Source of the DNA: E44-bin32 sp041573795
GTDB lineage: Bacteria > Chloroflexota > Anaerolineae > Anaerolineales > E44-bin32
DNA length: 58,263 nucleotides
NCBI GenBank assembly: GCA_041573795.1
Contig: JBFFQB010000004.1
Span: 1 to 58,263, forward strand
Reading direction: 5' to 3'
Each line of letters starts with the position of its first letter. The first letter of the stretch is position 1. The position numbers and the translations under genes are program-made. The notes beneath the pieces are model-generated. The model worked only from the letters and a program-made list of their open reading frames with translations, was not told where the DNA came from and made no database searches. Shown one piece after another: positions 1-8,487 of the stretch.

Positions 1-533
1 AGGCCGTCAATTTTCAAGGGTCTCATATCGGCTTTCAAGGAGGACCACTCGATCGCTGCAATAAAGGGAGATTCTTCAAGCAGAAGTTCTTCCGCCTCCT
101 CGCGGGTTACCTGGTCCCATTCTGAAGTCCAGGGGACGGCCAATGCCAGGGATCTCTCGGTAACGACGATGCCATCGGCATCAGGGAGCAGCAAGAAGTC
201 TGCTTGTGCCGGCCGTGTTTCTTCGAGTGCAGGGTCCCATGTTTGCAGTATTACCGCTACAGGGAGCAGATCAGCGGGCAACGAGGAGAGTGCCGCTTCG
301 ACGGGGGATAACCAGCGAGATTCAAGTCCCAGTACAACCTGATCGGGAAAAGGAATATCGCTTGGCGTTGCAGAGGGAGTAGGTGACACGATCGCTTCAC
401 CCCCTTCTGCTTCGCTTTGCGCACGAGAGATATCTTCAGTAGGGTCAAACGCCTGCGAATTTGGAGGGGTTGTGCAGCTATACAAACCAAGCATGAAAAG
501 CAAGAAAGCAGGTATACCAACACGAGACAACAT
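1..533 (-). CDS. Lipoprotein, 3' end outside window (possible CapA-family N-terminus)
   Basis: An open frame of 177 codons runs from an ATG at 533 off the left edge. The N-terminus is a lipoprotein signal: a short hydrophobic stretch ending in LGLYSC, with Cys20 as the predicted lipid-modified residue. A Ser/Thr/Pro/acidic linker follows and then a globular region. The stretch around residues 150-175 (a 'PFIAAIEW..LKADMRPLKIDG' type ending) resembles the segment just before the catalytic domain of some CapA-like poly-gamma-glutamate synthesis lipoproteins. That resemblance is from memory and weak, so the safe call is exported lipoprotein of unknown function. No strong RBS is visible. It lies downstream of the VWA lipoprotein on the same strand but is separated from it by a terminator, so it is probably its own transcription unit. 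Confidence 0.7.
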   Translation of the reverse strand, partial: MLSRVGIPAFLLFMLGLYSCTTPPNSQAFDPTEDISRAQSEAEGGEAIVSPTPSATPSDIPFPDQVVLGLESRWLSPVEAALSSLPADLLPVAVILQTWDPALEETRPAQADFLLLPDADGIVVTERSLALAVPWTSEWDQVTREEAEELLLEESPFIAAIEWSSLKADMRPLKIDG

Positions 534-684
534 CTGCTTCACGGAAGTATGGCAGGATGTGGTCACCGGGAGGGCATAATTTGGAGATGAGTTTGTAAAG
601 GAAAGTAGCCGCATTGTTGAAGATTATACGCTGTTGTTGCCGGTGGATCGGCTCGCGTGGACGGATTGCCGGTGAGGGAATAAA

Positions 685-719
685 TGAGCCCGGGAGAGCA
701 TTGTTCGCTCCCGGGCTCA
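685..719 (-). terminator. Intrinsic terminator of the VWA lipoprotein gene
   Basis: A perfect 12-bp inverted repeat (685-696 with 708-719, core GAGCCCGGGAG) encloses an 11-nt loop. On the minus strand it is followed by an AT-rich run, 25 nt after the stop of the VWA gene. The plus-strand side is also pyrimidine-rich. Confidence 0.75.
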
Positions 720-743
720 CTTTCTTCTTAGGTAGTGGCCTCG

Positions 744-2039
744 CTATTGGATGGAGCCGTTCAAGAAAGCTAGCTGCTCTTCGACGAGTCGGACAACCAG
801 GTCATCGAGCGAGAGTACGCTGTAATCATCGACGTGATGGGTGGTCTCATCACCTGGTGCGCCGCCTGGACCATAAGTCAGGAACAGAAATTTACCACCG
901 GTGATTTGCGCAAGTTGTCGGAAGATATACTCGCCTTGATCATCTAATCCACTGGAAGCAAGCGGGAAGATCTTGATCCCGGCTTCGACCGCTTCCACGA
1001 CATCCTGGGCATAATCAAAATCCTGAGGGTAGTCGAGGTGTGGTGGCGCATCGGCGATTAAGAAGAGTAAGCTGACGGTTTCCTCCTGGCGCCATTCGGG
1101 CAAGTGAAGTGCCTGATGAAGACCTTCATTAAGGCTCTCGGGATAATCTCCACCTCCCTCAGCGTTAACCTGGCGCAAGGCGTCGGTGAAAACAGTGACA
1201 TCTGGTGTGAAGTCATGCGTTCGGCTGACGAATAAATCCCCGCGATCACGATAGATGGTCATGCCATAGCGCACATCGGGATTGGAGGACATCGAAGTGA
1301 TGCGTTCTGCTACGCTGATCATATTGTCCTTTAGTTGCTGGATCTCGTCACTCATACTCCCGGTGGCATCGATGAGGAAATGGATATCCAATCGCACTGG
1401 ACTGCTGCTGCTGCGGACATCCAAGGTGAGTTGATGTTCATATTGCTCAGGTGGAATTGTCATGCTCGCCTGTTGCCCATCCTTTGAGGCAGAGATCAAG
1501 AATGGTTCGCCAGGACTATCCTTATAAAAGCCAGGGTGAAAATACACCGTCCCATCGGCGCCAGAGGTGGCCGAGAAGAGATGTGCGCCAGAGGAGTCCT
1601 CGACCTCGACGGCAGCGCCTAAAACCGGGCTCCCGCGCAGGTTTGTAAGGGTAATGGTATGGTGCCCCGAGACATCCAGGTCATGAACCTTGATACCCCA
1701 TTCCTGGAATTGAAGGCGATACCTTAAGTAGTCATCCCACTGTGCATTGTCGTCCACGCTTCCAGCTCGCAACTGAGCGTTCTGGTTGACAACCGCTTCC
1801 GCTGCATAAGAACTAGATTCATCCACAGCAGGAGCATCCCCCGATGCCAAAAGGGCAAGCGCTGATTCTTCGGCGGCTGGCATTCCACCGCCATCGGAAG
1901 CTTCGCTCCAGCCGCCGCGCCCATCCCAATCCACCCAGCCTTCTCTCTCGGCCTTCATTGGCAGAAAGAGTGCACACCCGCTCGTTCCGAGCATAAAGAG
2001 TAGCAGGATGGTTATTGATGTACGTGTTGGCGCTTTCAT
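744..2039 (-). CDS. VWA-domain lipoprotein
   Basis: A 431-residue exported lipoprotein. I chose the ATG at 2039 because GGAGGG lies about 6 nt upstream and the lipobox (LGTSGC, Cys22) then sits correctly; a longer frame starts upstream without an RBS. After the signal comes a low-complexity acidic/Ala-rich linker, then a beta-rich region around 110-215 that resembles a carboxypeptidase-regulatory or Ig-like fold. A von Willebrand factor A domain follows from about 220: it starts 'IHFLIDATGSMS' (MIDAS DxTxS: D-A-T-G-S-M-S) and has a second acidic loop around 'GGGDYPES'. VWA domains bind metal-dependent protein ligands, so this is probably a surface adhesion or sensor protein. No partner gene is adjacent. 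Confidence 0.85.
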   Translation of the reverse strand: MKAPTRTSITILLLFMLGTSGCALFLPMKAEREGWVDWDGRGGWSEASDGGGMPAAEESALALLASGDAPAVDESSSYAAEAVVNQNAQLRAGSVDDNAQWDDYLRYRLQFQEWGIKVHDLDVSGHHTITLTNLRGSPVLGAAVEVEDSSGAHLFSATSGADGTVYFHPGFYKDSPGEPFLISASKDGQQASMTIPPEQYEHQLTLDVRSSSSPVRLDIHFLIDATGSMSDEIQQLKDNMISVAERITSMSSNPDVRYGMTIYRDRGDLFVSRTHDFTPDVTVFTDALRQVNAEGGGDYPESLNEGLHQALHLPEWRQEETVSLLFLIADAPPHLDYPQDFDYAQDVVEAVEAGIKIFPLASSGLDDQGEYIFRQLAQITGGKFLFLTYGPGGAPGDETTHHVDDYSVLSLDDLVVRLVEEQLAFLNGSIQ

Positions 2040-2139
2040 TGGACCCTCCAGCGATTCTGCTATTGTCTCTTGCATTGGGGACGCCGATCGTCGTCGAAAA
2101 GTTCCCGGCTATCGAGCCGAGCGGGAGCAGAAAACATGG

Positions 2140-2167
2140 TTGACATCGACCCTTAATCAGGCATAAT
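2140..2167 (+). promoter_or_regulatory. Sigma70-type promoter of pheST
   Basis: TTGACA at 2140-2145, a 16-nt spacer, then CATAAT at 2162-2167. The predicted transcription start is near 2174, just ahead of the T-box leader. Confidence 0.7.
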
Positions 2168-2195
2168 TGGAGATCATAATTGAGAAACAAAGGCA

Positions 2196-2458
2196 TCGAC
2201 GGAGAAAAGTAGGCGAGTGGAGTTCGCCAGAGAGGCCGGGGCATGGCTGCAACCCTGGCTCGAGTGAGGCTCGCTGAAGTTCCCTCCTGAGCCGCCCGGG
2301 GGAACGTCCTGTATGGGCTGGTAGTTCGGGCCGGCACCCTGCCGTTATCAACAGGGGACCGATCGTCACGTTAACATGACTGTCGGCTTGAGTGGACCAG
2401 AAGGTCAAAAAGGGTGGTACCACGGGAGAAACCCCGTCCCTTATTGGGGCGGTTTTTT
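2196..2458 (+). promoter_or_regulatory. T-box riboswitch (tRNA-Phe responsive) upstream of pheS
   Basis: The hallmark T-box sequence AGGGTGGTACCACGGG lies at 2411-2426. A Stem I-like region precedes it, from 'GAAAAGTAGGCG' through 'CCAGAGAGGCCGG' and 'GGCTGCAACC' to 'CTCCTGAGCCGCC'. The 'GAAGTTCCCTCCTGAG' segment places TTC at 2280-2282 as the candidate specifier triplet, a Phe codon that fits the downstream gene. The base 3' of it is C rather than the usual purine. The antiterminator would pair AAGGG/ACGGG with CCCGTCCCTT; the competing terminator uses the C-run at 2432-2435 and GGGG at 2446-2449, with a T6 tract at 2453-2458. Uncharged tRNA-Phe is expected to stabilise antitermination and so raise PheST synthesis. 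Confidence 0.9.
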
Positions 2459-2504
2459 GTTAAATGGATGTACGCCGAATGCTGGGATGCATGAAGGAGG
2501 CGAA

Positions 2505-3530
2505 ATGCTGGAAAGATTGGATCAGATTGAGGATCAAGCGCTCAAGGATCTTGAAGCTGCAGACAATGACGACAAGCTTCAGGAATGGAAAGTGCGTTAT
2601 CTTGGTCGATCGGCCGAGCTCGGCACCATCACAGAGAAGATCCGCGAAATGCCGAAAGAGCAGCGGCCTGCTCTAGGGAAGCGGGCTAATGAAGTGAAGA
2701 CACGCTTGGAGGCGGGGTACCAGGCGCGAGCGGAGATCCAGCGGCGAGAACAGCTTGATCGGCAGCTGCAGGAAGAGCAGCTGGATGTAACCCTGCCAGG
2801 TAGGAAATTAGCGTTCGGTCGCATCCATCCTTCCAATCAGATGCTGCGCAGGATCAACGCCATCTTTGCCTCGATGGGCTTCCAGATCTATCGCTCACGC
2901 GAGGTGGAGACCGACGAGTACAACTTCGAATTACTGAATATGCCTGCCTTTCACCCGGCGCGAGATGAATGGGATACGTTTTATACAACCGATCAAGATG
3001 TCTTGCTGCGGACCCATACCTCCCCCGGGCAAATTCATGTTATGCGTGAAAGAGCCCCTGAGCCAATCCGCGTGATTCTCCCGGGAATGTGTTATCGCTA
3101 TGAGCAGATCACTGCGCGGTCCGAGATTCAATTCAATCAAGTCGAGGGATTGGCCGTCGGAAAGAGCATCACCTTTACCGACCTTAAAGGGACACTGGTC
3201 GCATTTGCGCACCGGTTGTATGGGGATGAAGTACGCACGCGCTTTCGAGCGGGGCACTTTCCCTTCACCGAGCCCTCGGCCGAGATGGATATCGAATGTT
3301 TTATTTGTGACGGAGAGGGTTGTGCAGTATGCAGAAGATCGGGATGGTTAGAAATCCTGGGCTGTGGGATGGTCCATCCGCGCGTGCTGGAAGCCGGGGG
3401 TTATGACCCGCAGGCGGTGACCGGATTCGCTTTTGGCATGGGACCAGAGAGAATCGCCATGAACATCCATCGTATCGAGGATATCCGCTACTTCTGGGCC
3501 AATGATCTGCGCTTCCTTGAGCAGTTTTAA
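2505..3530 (+). CDS. pheS: Phenylalanyl-tRNA synthetase alpha subunit
   Basis: A 341-residue class II aminoacyl-tRNA synthetase subunit that forms the catalytic half of the (alpha-beta)2 enzyme charging tRNA-Phe. I chose the ATG at 2505 because AAGGAGG ends at 2500; the frame extends upstream into the T-box leader, which is not coding. An N-terminal helical arm covers residues 1-90. Class II motif 1 begins at 'HPSNQMLRRI', motif 2 holds 'CYRYEQITARSE', and motif 3 is 'GFAFGMGPERIAM'. A CxxC...CxxC cluster ('CFICDGEGCAVC') near residue 265 is common in this subfamily and may bind zinc. It is the first gene of a pheS-pheT operon controlled by the T-box. Confidence 0.97.
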   Translation: MLERLDQIEDQALKDLEAADNDDKLQEWKVRYLGRSAELGTITEKIREMPKEQRPALGKRANEVKTRLEAGYQARAEIQRREQLDRQLQEEQLDVTLPGRKLAFGRIHPSNQMLRRINAIFASMGFQIYRSREVETDEYNFELLNMPAFHPARDEWDTFYTTDQDVLLRTHTSPGQIHVMRERAPEPIRVILPGMCYRYEQITARSEIQFNQVEGLAVGKSITFTDLKGTLVAFAHRLYGDEVRTRFRAGHFPFTEPSAEMDIECFICDGEGCAVCRRSGWLEILGCGMVHPRVLEAGGYDPQAVTGFAFGMGPERIAMNIHRIEDIRYFWANDLRFLEQF

Positions 3531-3568
3531 CACGGAACAAGAACGATACCGAATTTGAGGATACAACA

Positions 3569-6127
3569 ATGAAAGTACCAGTCTCATGGCTGAAAGAATT
3601 CGTCGAACTTGAGCTTTCCATCCCGGACCTGGCTCATAGGCTAACCCTGGCTGGCATGGAGGTTGAGGAAATTCGTTATGTAGGCTTTCCCTTGCCACAG
3701 GGCGAGGTCGATCCGGTAACGGGACATACACGCAGTATTGGCGCCAACGTGAGCGGTCTGGCCTGGGATCCAGAAAAAATTGTCGTAGGAGCTATCCTGG
3801 AGGTAATGCCCCATCCAAATGCCGACCGTTTGGTGCTCTGCCGCCTGGATGATGGTGATCAGGAACATCGCGTGCTTACTGGCGCTCCCAATCTATTCCC
3901 TTTCAAAGGCCAGGGTCCACTTGAGATCCCATTGAAGGTAGCCTATGCGCGCGAGGGTGCAACACTCTACGACGGCCATAAGGAGGGCTGGGAACTATTC
4001 ACACTAAAGCGAGCCAAGATTCGAGGCGTGGAATCCTACTCGATGGCTTGTTCTGAAAAGGAACTGGGGATCTCGGAGGAGCATGAAGGGGTGATTCTGC
4101 TTGATAGAGATGCGCCTGTCGGCGTTCCACTGGTTGAGTACATGGGCGACATCGTGCTCGACATCACGCTAACGCCTAACCTCGCCCGTAACGCCAATAT
4201 CCTCGGTATAGCACGCGAGGTCTCGGCACTCACAGGTGCCCCCCTGCTGGAGCCTTCCTACGAGGTGCCCTGGAAAGGACCGGCGATAAAGGGACGTGTC
4301 GAGTTGGAGATATCAGAACCCGAACTCAATCCACGCTTCGTCTTGGGCTTGATTGAGGGGATTGAAGTGGGTCCCAGCCCGTACCATGTTCAGCTTCGTT
4401 TGCAATTGGCGGGTATGCGCCCCATCAATAATGTTGTCGATGCAACCAATTACGCCATGTTGGAGATTGGTGAGCCCTTACACGCCTTTGATTATGACGT
4501 GCTGGTTGAGCGTGCCGGCGGTAAGGTGCCCACGATCCTCACCCGTCGGGCGAAGAAAGGTGAGAAGCTAACCACATTGGATGGGGTTGAGCGAGAGTTA
4601 GATAGTTTCACCGTTCTGGTTGCTGATAAAAGCGGTGCACTCTCCATTGCTGGTGTCATGGGCGGCGCCGAATCAGAGGTGAGCGAGTCTACACAGCGTG
4701 TTTTGTTGGAAGGGGCGGCCTGGAATTTCATCAATATCCGCAGGACCGTTGCGGCGCAAGGGCTCCATTCTGAAGCCTCCTACCGCTTCGAGCGCGCCGT
4801 TCATCCGGCGATGGCAGAGCGTGGGGTTCGACGCGGCTTGGTATTTATGCAAAATTTCGCTGGGGGGGAGATTGCTGCAGGGTTGGTCGATGCCTACCCA
4901 CAACCCCATGAACCCTCAATCGTCAGCTTTGGGGGCGAAGAGGTCGAACGCTGGTTGGGAATCAGCCTGGAATTGCATGAGATCGAGGTAATACTATCAA
5001 GTCTGGGATTTGACGTACAAGTCAAGGACAACACCCTTAAGGTTACCTCACCTGACCATCGCCTTGATATCGAAGAGGGTATCGTTGGTGTGGCAGATCT
5101 GATGGAAGAGGTAGCGAGGATTTACGGGTACGATCGCATCCCTGAGACGATGATCGCTGACCAAATCCCCCCACAGTACAGTTTGCCAAGACTGGAAGCA
5201 GAAGAAGGCATACGGGATTTTCTTGTCAGTCTGGGTTTGCAAGAGATCGTGACCTATCGCTTAACCACACCCGAACGCGAAGCTCGCTTCTTACCTCCTG
5301 GGGAGGCGCCGGATGATCGCCCTTACGTGCGATTAGAGAATCCGATTAGCGCTGACCGGGTTGTGATGCGTCATAGCCTGTTGGCGAGCTTGATGGAGAT
5401 CGTTGAGAGCAATGCTCGTTTCCAGGATCGATTGACGCTGTTTGAGATCGGGCCAGTTTATTTAGGCGCTGAAGGTGAGCGGCTTCCCGACGAACCCTTG
5501 CGCCTGGCAATTATTCTAACGGGACCGCAAAGGTTTTCGCATTGGTCTGGTCAAAGCCGGACATGGATGGATTTCTTTGACCTGAAGGGGGTCCTTGAAG
5601 CTTTGTTTGAAGATCTCCACCTTGGCGCCTACCAATTCAAGAATGCCACCCATCCAAGTTTTCATCCGGGGAAATGCTCGATCATGCTTGTGAAGGGGCA
5701 ACAGGTTGGTGTGATGGGAGAGCTACATCCTTTGGTCAAGGATCGATACGACCTGAATGCATCCCCGGTCGTAGCAGCCGAACTGGATCTGGAAGCTATT
5801 CTCTCTATGCTTAGCGACACCGTGACGGTCAAGCCGGTAAAAGCTTTCCCCCCGGTTCTCGAAGATCTGGCCTTCGTCGTCGATGAAACCATCAGCGCAG
5901 AGCAAGTCGCGATCGCAATTCGCAAAGCCGGTGGAGAGCTACTTGAGGCGGTAAAGCTATTTGATGTGTATCGCGGGGAGCAAATTGGGGAGCACCAGAA
6001 GAGCCTGGCCTTTGCGCTGACCTATCAGGCAGCTGATCGTACGCTAACAGACGAAGAGGTGGGCAAGCTGCGTCAAAAGGTGATTTCGCTGTTGGAGAAA
6101 GAACTGAGCGCCAAGCTCAGAGCTTAA
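3569..6127 (+). CDS. pheT: Phenylalanyl-tRNA synthetase beta subunit
   Basis: An 852-residue beta subunit carrying editing and tRNA-binding functions. Recognisable parts in order are the N-terminal 'MKVPVSWLKEFVELE' segment, an EMAPII-like tRNA-binding domain (about 65-180, 'VVGAILEVMPHPNADRL'), the B3/B4 editing domain (about 230-420, including 'NNVVDATNYAMLEIGEPLHAFDYD'-type sequence), B5 (about 450-520), the catalytic-like core, and a C-terminal FDX-ACB anticodon-binding domain from about 755 ('FPPVLEDLAFVVDE'). It starts 38 nt after pheS with a weak GAGGATA RBS. Length is slightly above the usual 800, with a small insertion between B1 and the tRNA-binding domain. The stop overlaps the convergent GAF gene by 4 nt. 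Confidence 0.97.
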   Translation: MKVPVSWLKEFVELELSIPDLAHRLTLAGMEVEEIRYVGFPLPQGEVDPVTGHTRSIGANVSGLAWDPEKIVVGAILEVMPHPNADRLVLCRLDDGDQEHRVLTGAPNLFPFKGQGPLEIPLKVAYAREGATLYDGHKEGWELFTLKRAKIRGVESYSMACSEKELGISEEHEGVILLDRDAPVGVPLVEYMGDIVLDITLTPNLARNANILGIAREVSALTGAPLLEPSYEVPWKGPAIKGRVELEISEPELNPRFVLGLIEGIEVGPSPYHVQLRLQLAGMRPINNVVDATNYAMLEIGEPLHAFDYDVLVERAGGKVPTILTRRAKKGEKLTTLDGVERELDSFTVLVADKSGALSIAGVMGGAESEVSESTQRVLLEGAAWNFINIRRTVAAQGLHSEASYRFERAVHPAMAERGVRRGLVFMQNFAGGEIAAGLVDAYPQPHEPSIVSFGGEEVERWLGISLELHEIEVILSSLGFDVQVKDNTLKVTSPDHRLDIEEGIVGVADLMEEVARIYGYDRIPETMIADQIPPQYSLPRLEAEEGIRDFLVSLGLQEIVTYRLTTPEREARFLPPGEAPDDRPYVRLENPISADRVVMRHSLLASLMEIVESNARFQDRLTLFEIGPVYLGAEGERLPDEPLRLAIILTGPQRFSHWSGQSRTWMDFFDLKGVLEALFEDLHLGAYQFKNATHPSFHPGKCSIMLVKGQQVGVMGELHPLVKDRYDLNASPVVAAELDLEAILSMLSDTVTVKPVKAFPPVLEDLAFVVDETISAEQVAIAIRKAGGELLEAVKLFDVYRGEQIGEHQKSLAFALTYQAADRTLTDEEVGKLRQKVISLLEKELSAKLRA

Positions 6128-6738
6128 GTGGTTTTCTCGGCGAATCGTTCAGCCCTATGAATAGCGACAGCTGCGAGCTGGGCAACAACCATAAGCAACA
6201 GGTGATCTTCGGGGGAAAACTCTCTGTGATCAAATTTGTTTATCGCCTCGATCACGCCCAATACCCGATCGCCGTCAAGCAATGGGACGCAAGCTAAGGT
6301 CTGAGTGCGGAACCCAAAGGTTTCATCGACCTGAGGGTAAAAGCGAGAATCCTTTTGCACATCTTGTACGATGGCAGGTTCCTTTTGATCGGCCACCCAT
6401 CCGGCGATCCCTCGGCCGGGAGGCAGGCGGTATCCGGTTAGATTGTCACGCGCGCTGCCATGCACCACGACAAAGACCAATTCCTCCGTTTCATCATCGA
6501 GCAGCAGAAGGGAGCCGTCGCTGGTGCCAAGCACAGCCAGTGCGGAGGCCAGCAGATCATCTAGAAGCTGAACCAGATTCGTATCTGCCTTCATGCGTTG
6601 AATTAAATCTTGGATGGCACTCAGTCCACGGACGGAAGAACGCAGGATAGTCAGCTCATCCTTGAGTTCCTGGTTCTCTTGTTTGAGCCGAGAGACTTCA
6701 TTCTGAAGGAAGCGAACTGGATCGCGTGTGTCAACCAT
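6124..6738 (-). CDS. GAF domain protein with N-terminal coiled coil
   Basis: A 204-residue soluble protein. The start at 6738 has GAGG about 7 nt upstream; an in-frame ATG 18 nt earlier lacks an RBS. Residues 1-35 form a heptad-rich coiled coil ('FLQNEVSRLKQENQELKDELTILRS'-like). Residues 50-200 are a GAF domain with typical landmarks: 'SDGSLLLLDDETEELVFVVVHG', 'LPPGRGIAGWVA', 'FRTQTLACVPLL' and 'VIEAINK'. GAF domains bind small ligands or chromophores and signal through dimeric coiled coils. There is no output domain, so it probably acts on a partner. It converges on pheT with a 4-bp overlap of the two stops. Confidence 0.9.
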   Translation of the reverse strand: MVDTRDPVRFLQNEVSRLKQENQELKDELTILRSSVRGLSAIQDLIQRMKADTNLVQLLDDLLASALAVLGTSDGSLLLLDDETEELVFVVVHGSARDNLTGYRLPPGRGIAGWVADQKEPAIVQDVQKDSRFYPQVDETFGFRTQTLACVPLLDGDRVLGVIEAINKFDHREFSPEDHLLLMVVAQLAAVAIHRAERFAEKTT

Positions 6739-6810
6739 GATCAACCTCGTGTTCACACGATGTTAGCATAGGATCGGCGTTGGGCAAAGGTTGTCTGAAC
6801 AAGTAAAGTG

Positions 6811-6839
6811 AAAGCGCCCCGTCAACGACGGGGCGCTTT
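6811..6839. terminator. Terminator between the cold-shock and GAF genes
   Basis: A perfect 13-bp stem (AAAGCGCCCCGTC 6811-6823 with 6827-6839) closes on a 3-nt loop. It lies 20 nt after the cold-shock stop and can work in both directions because the stem ends in A/T runs. Confidence 0.85.
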
Positions 6840-6858
6840 GGTTTGATAGGCATACAGC

Positions 6859-7068
6859 TCAGGTAAGGATAACTTCTGCTGCCTGCAGCCCTTTGGGACC
6901 TGATTCAATGCTGAACTCGACCTGTTGCCCTTCCGCGAGTTTCTTGTAGCCTTCCATTTGGATTGCACTGAAGTGGACGAAAACATCATCCCCTTCGTCG
7001 ATGCCAATGAAGCCATAGCCCTTGACTGCATTGAACCACTTCACCGTTCCTTTGATACGTTCTGACAT
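6859..7068 (-). CDS. Cold-shock protein (CspA family)
   Basis: A 69-residue single CSD-fold RNA chaperone. It has the canonical start 'GTVKWFNAVKGYGFIGIDEG' with RNP1 (KGYGFI) and RNP2 (VFVHF), and the 'FSIESGPKGLQAAEV' C-terminal strand. These proteins melt RNA secondary structure at low temperature or in stationary phase. An AGGAGG RBS sits 9 nt before the ATG. The promoter lies about 115 nt further upstream, giving the long structured 5' leader that is typical of cold-inducible csp genes. Confidence 0.97.
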   Translation of the reverse strand: MSERIKGTVKWFNAVKGYGFIGIDEGDDVFVHFSAIQMEGYKKLAEGQQVEFSIESGPKGLQAAEVILT

Positions 7069-7120
7069 GCTTGCATACCTCCTGCCGCAGGCACACCCCA
7101 GCTAGGAATGGGAAATGGAA

Positions 7121-7219
7121 TACCGCCGGGAACCTGCGCCTGGCGGTAGAAGTCTGGGGCTGTGGTTATCCTGCGTCGTGCACGGCGGGCATGGTATCAT
7201 GCAGCCAGGACAACGTCAA
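7121..7219 (-). promoter_or_regulatory. csp promoter and structured 5' leader
   Basis: On the minus strand, TTGACG (7214-7219), a 17-nt spacer and TACCAT (7191-7196) form a sigma70-type promoter. The predicted start near 7184 leaves a 5' UTR of about 115 nt. The leader holds a 7-bp hairpin (TACCGCC 7121-7127 with GGCGGTA 7142-7148). A long leader of this kind fits post-transcriptional cold regulation, but that is inferred. Confidence 0.55.
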
Positions 7220-7300
7220 GCCTGAGGTCAAGAGATCGGGCAGGATGTTGAGCTGGTGCTCACATCTGAGTTAACAACTAAGCTATGGGTGACTGAAAGA

Positions 7301-7726
7301 ATGAATATCTATTTCTCTTGCTCTCTCACAGGTGGGCGGCAAGATGAGCAAGTCTATGGCCAGATCGTCGACCACCTCCTTGCGAGTGGGGTCGAAATTC
7401 CAACAGCACATCTAGCCCGCCCAGAAGTCATGGCGCTTGAGCGGGTGGTAGACCCAGAGGAAGTCTATCAACGCGATATTGACTGGATCGATGCATGTGA
7501 TGCGGTGATCGCTGAGGTAAGCACACCCTCCCACGGCGTGGGTTATGAGATTGCCTATGCTCTGGGGATCAAGAAACCCGTCCTGGCATGCTATCGTGAA
7601 GGAGCGACAGTTTCTAAGATGATTATAGGAAACAAGCAGGAGACCCTGCAGGTACTGACCTATTCAGATCCGGCGATCTTGCTTAGGCAGCTTGACCAAT
7701 TTATTGAAAGCCTTGATGGCAGCTGA
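7301..7726 (+). CDS. DNPH1/Rcl-like 2'-deoxynucleoside 5'-monophosphate N-hydrolase
   Basis: A 141-residue protein of the nucleoside 2-deoxyribosyltransferase superfamily. It matches the DNPH1 (Rcl) subgroup in motif order: 'IYFSCSLTGGRQDEQVY' (nucleotide-binding loop), 'DIDWIDACDAVIAEVS' with the catalytic-region acid, 'PSHGVGYEIAYALGIKKPVLACYR', and 'SKMIIGN'. DNPH1 cleaves the N-glycosidic bond of deoxynucleoside monophosphates and sanitises hydroxymethyl-dUMP, so a nucleotide-pool housekeeping role is likely. I chose the ATG at 7301 because upstream in-frame starts leave no homology. The RBS is weak (GAAAGA). The MBL gene follows on the same strand after 50 nt. Confidence 0.8.
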   Translation: MNIYFSCSLTGGRQDEQVYGQIVDHLLASGVEIPTAHLARPEVMALERVVDPEEVYQRDIDWIDACDAVIAEVSTPSHGVGYEIAYALGIKKPVLACYREGATVSKMIIGNKQETLQVLTYSDPAILLRQLDQFIESLDGS

Positions 7727-7776
7727 TCCGATCAATGCATTAACACCTCGACGAATCGATAGATAAGGAGCTCAGG

Positions 7777-8436
7777 ATGAAAGCCGAAGATTCCTATTGG
7801 CTGAAGCATTTGCACTGGTTAGGCCATGACTCATACCGCATTGATCAACCGTTGGTGATCTACATCGATCCCTGGCATCTTCCCGAAAATTCTCCACCAG
7901 CGGATCTAATTCTGGTAAGTCATGAACACTTTGATCATTGCTCGCCGGACGATGTTGCCCGTGTCTGGAAGGAGAATACGCGCCTCTTCGCAAATCCCGG
8001 GGCGGCCGAGAAATTCGAGGGAAAGGCTAGCGTGCTTGTCCCGGGCGAATCCGTTGAACTTGAGCAACTGTTGGTTGAGACACTGCCAGCATACAACACA
8101 GACAAAGATTTTCATCCCAAAGTAGCCCAGCACCTGGCTTTCATCTTAGAAGCCGAGGGAGAACGCTTGTATTTCGCCGGAGACACAGATCAGATCCCCG
8201 AGATGGAGGGGGTGGATTGCCAGATTGCCCTGCTTCCAGTAAGTGGAACCTATGTAATGACGGCCGAGCAAGCCGCCAAGGCAGCTGATGTCATCGCTGC
8301 AGATATCTCCGTGCCGATGCACTATGATGCGGGGGTTGTGGGGACAATTGAGGATGCAAAGAAATTTCAGGAACAGACTTCAGGTGAAGTCGTCATCCTG
8401 AAGAATGAAGGGGTCCCAAAAGAGCAACGGCAATAG
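7777..8436 (+). CDS. MBL-fold metal-dependent hydrolase (UlaG-like)
   Basis: A 219-residue metallo-beta-lactamase fold protein. The metal motif HxHxDH is at residues 49-54 (H49-E-H51-F-D53-H54). Further ligands come from 'YFAGDTD' (about 130) and 'VPMHYD' (about 184). The short N-terminal 'HWLGHDSYRI' strand is typical of the UlaG/UPF0173 branch, which hydrolyses lactones, phosphodiesters or unknown small substrates. The RBS AAGGAG is 6-7 nt before the ATG. It probably shares a transcript with the DNPH1-like gene and ends at a strong bidirectional terminator. The substrate cannot be read from the sequence. Confidence 0.88.
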   Translation: MKAEDSYWLKHLHWLGHDSYRIDQPLVIYIDPWHLPENSPPADLILVSHEHFDHCSPDDVARVWKENTRLFANPGAAEKFEGKASVLVPGESVELEQLLVETLPAYNTDKDFHPKVAQHLAFILEAEGERLYFAGDTDQIPEMEGVDCQIALLPVSGTYVMTAEQAAKAADVIAADISVPMHYDAGVVGTIEDAKKFQEQTSGEVVILKNEGVPKEQRQ

Positions 8437-8455
8437 CTTCATTCGCGTATTATCA

Positions 8456-8487
8456 AATGCGCAGCGGTACACTTACCGCTGCGCATT
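8456..8487. terminator. Bidirectional terminator between MBL and Usp genes
   Basis: A perfect 14-bp stem (AATGCGCAGCGGTA 8456-8469 with 8474-8487) encloses a 4-nt loop. It lies between convergent genes, and the Usp stop codon is part of the right arm. Confidence 0.85.

Noticed and set aside
257..523. Cys/Leu-rich minus-strand frame near the left edge
   Set aside because: Another frame at the same place encodes a lipoprotein with a good lipobox and stays open to the window edge.
2376..2504. In-frame upstream extension of pheS (ATG at 2376)
   Set aside because: It runs through the T-box antiterminator and terminator. The ATG at 2505 has a proper RBS and gives the normal protein start.
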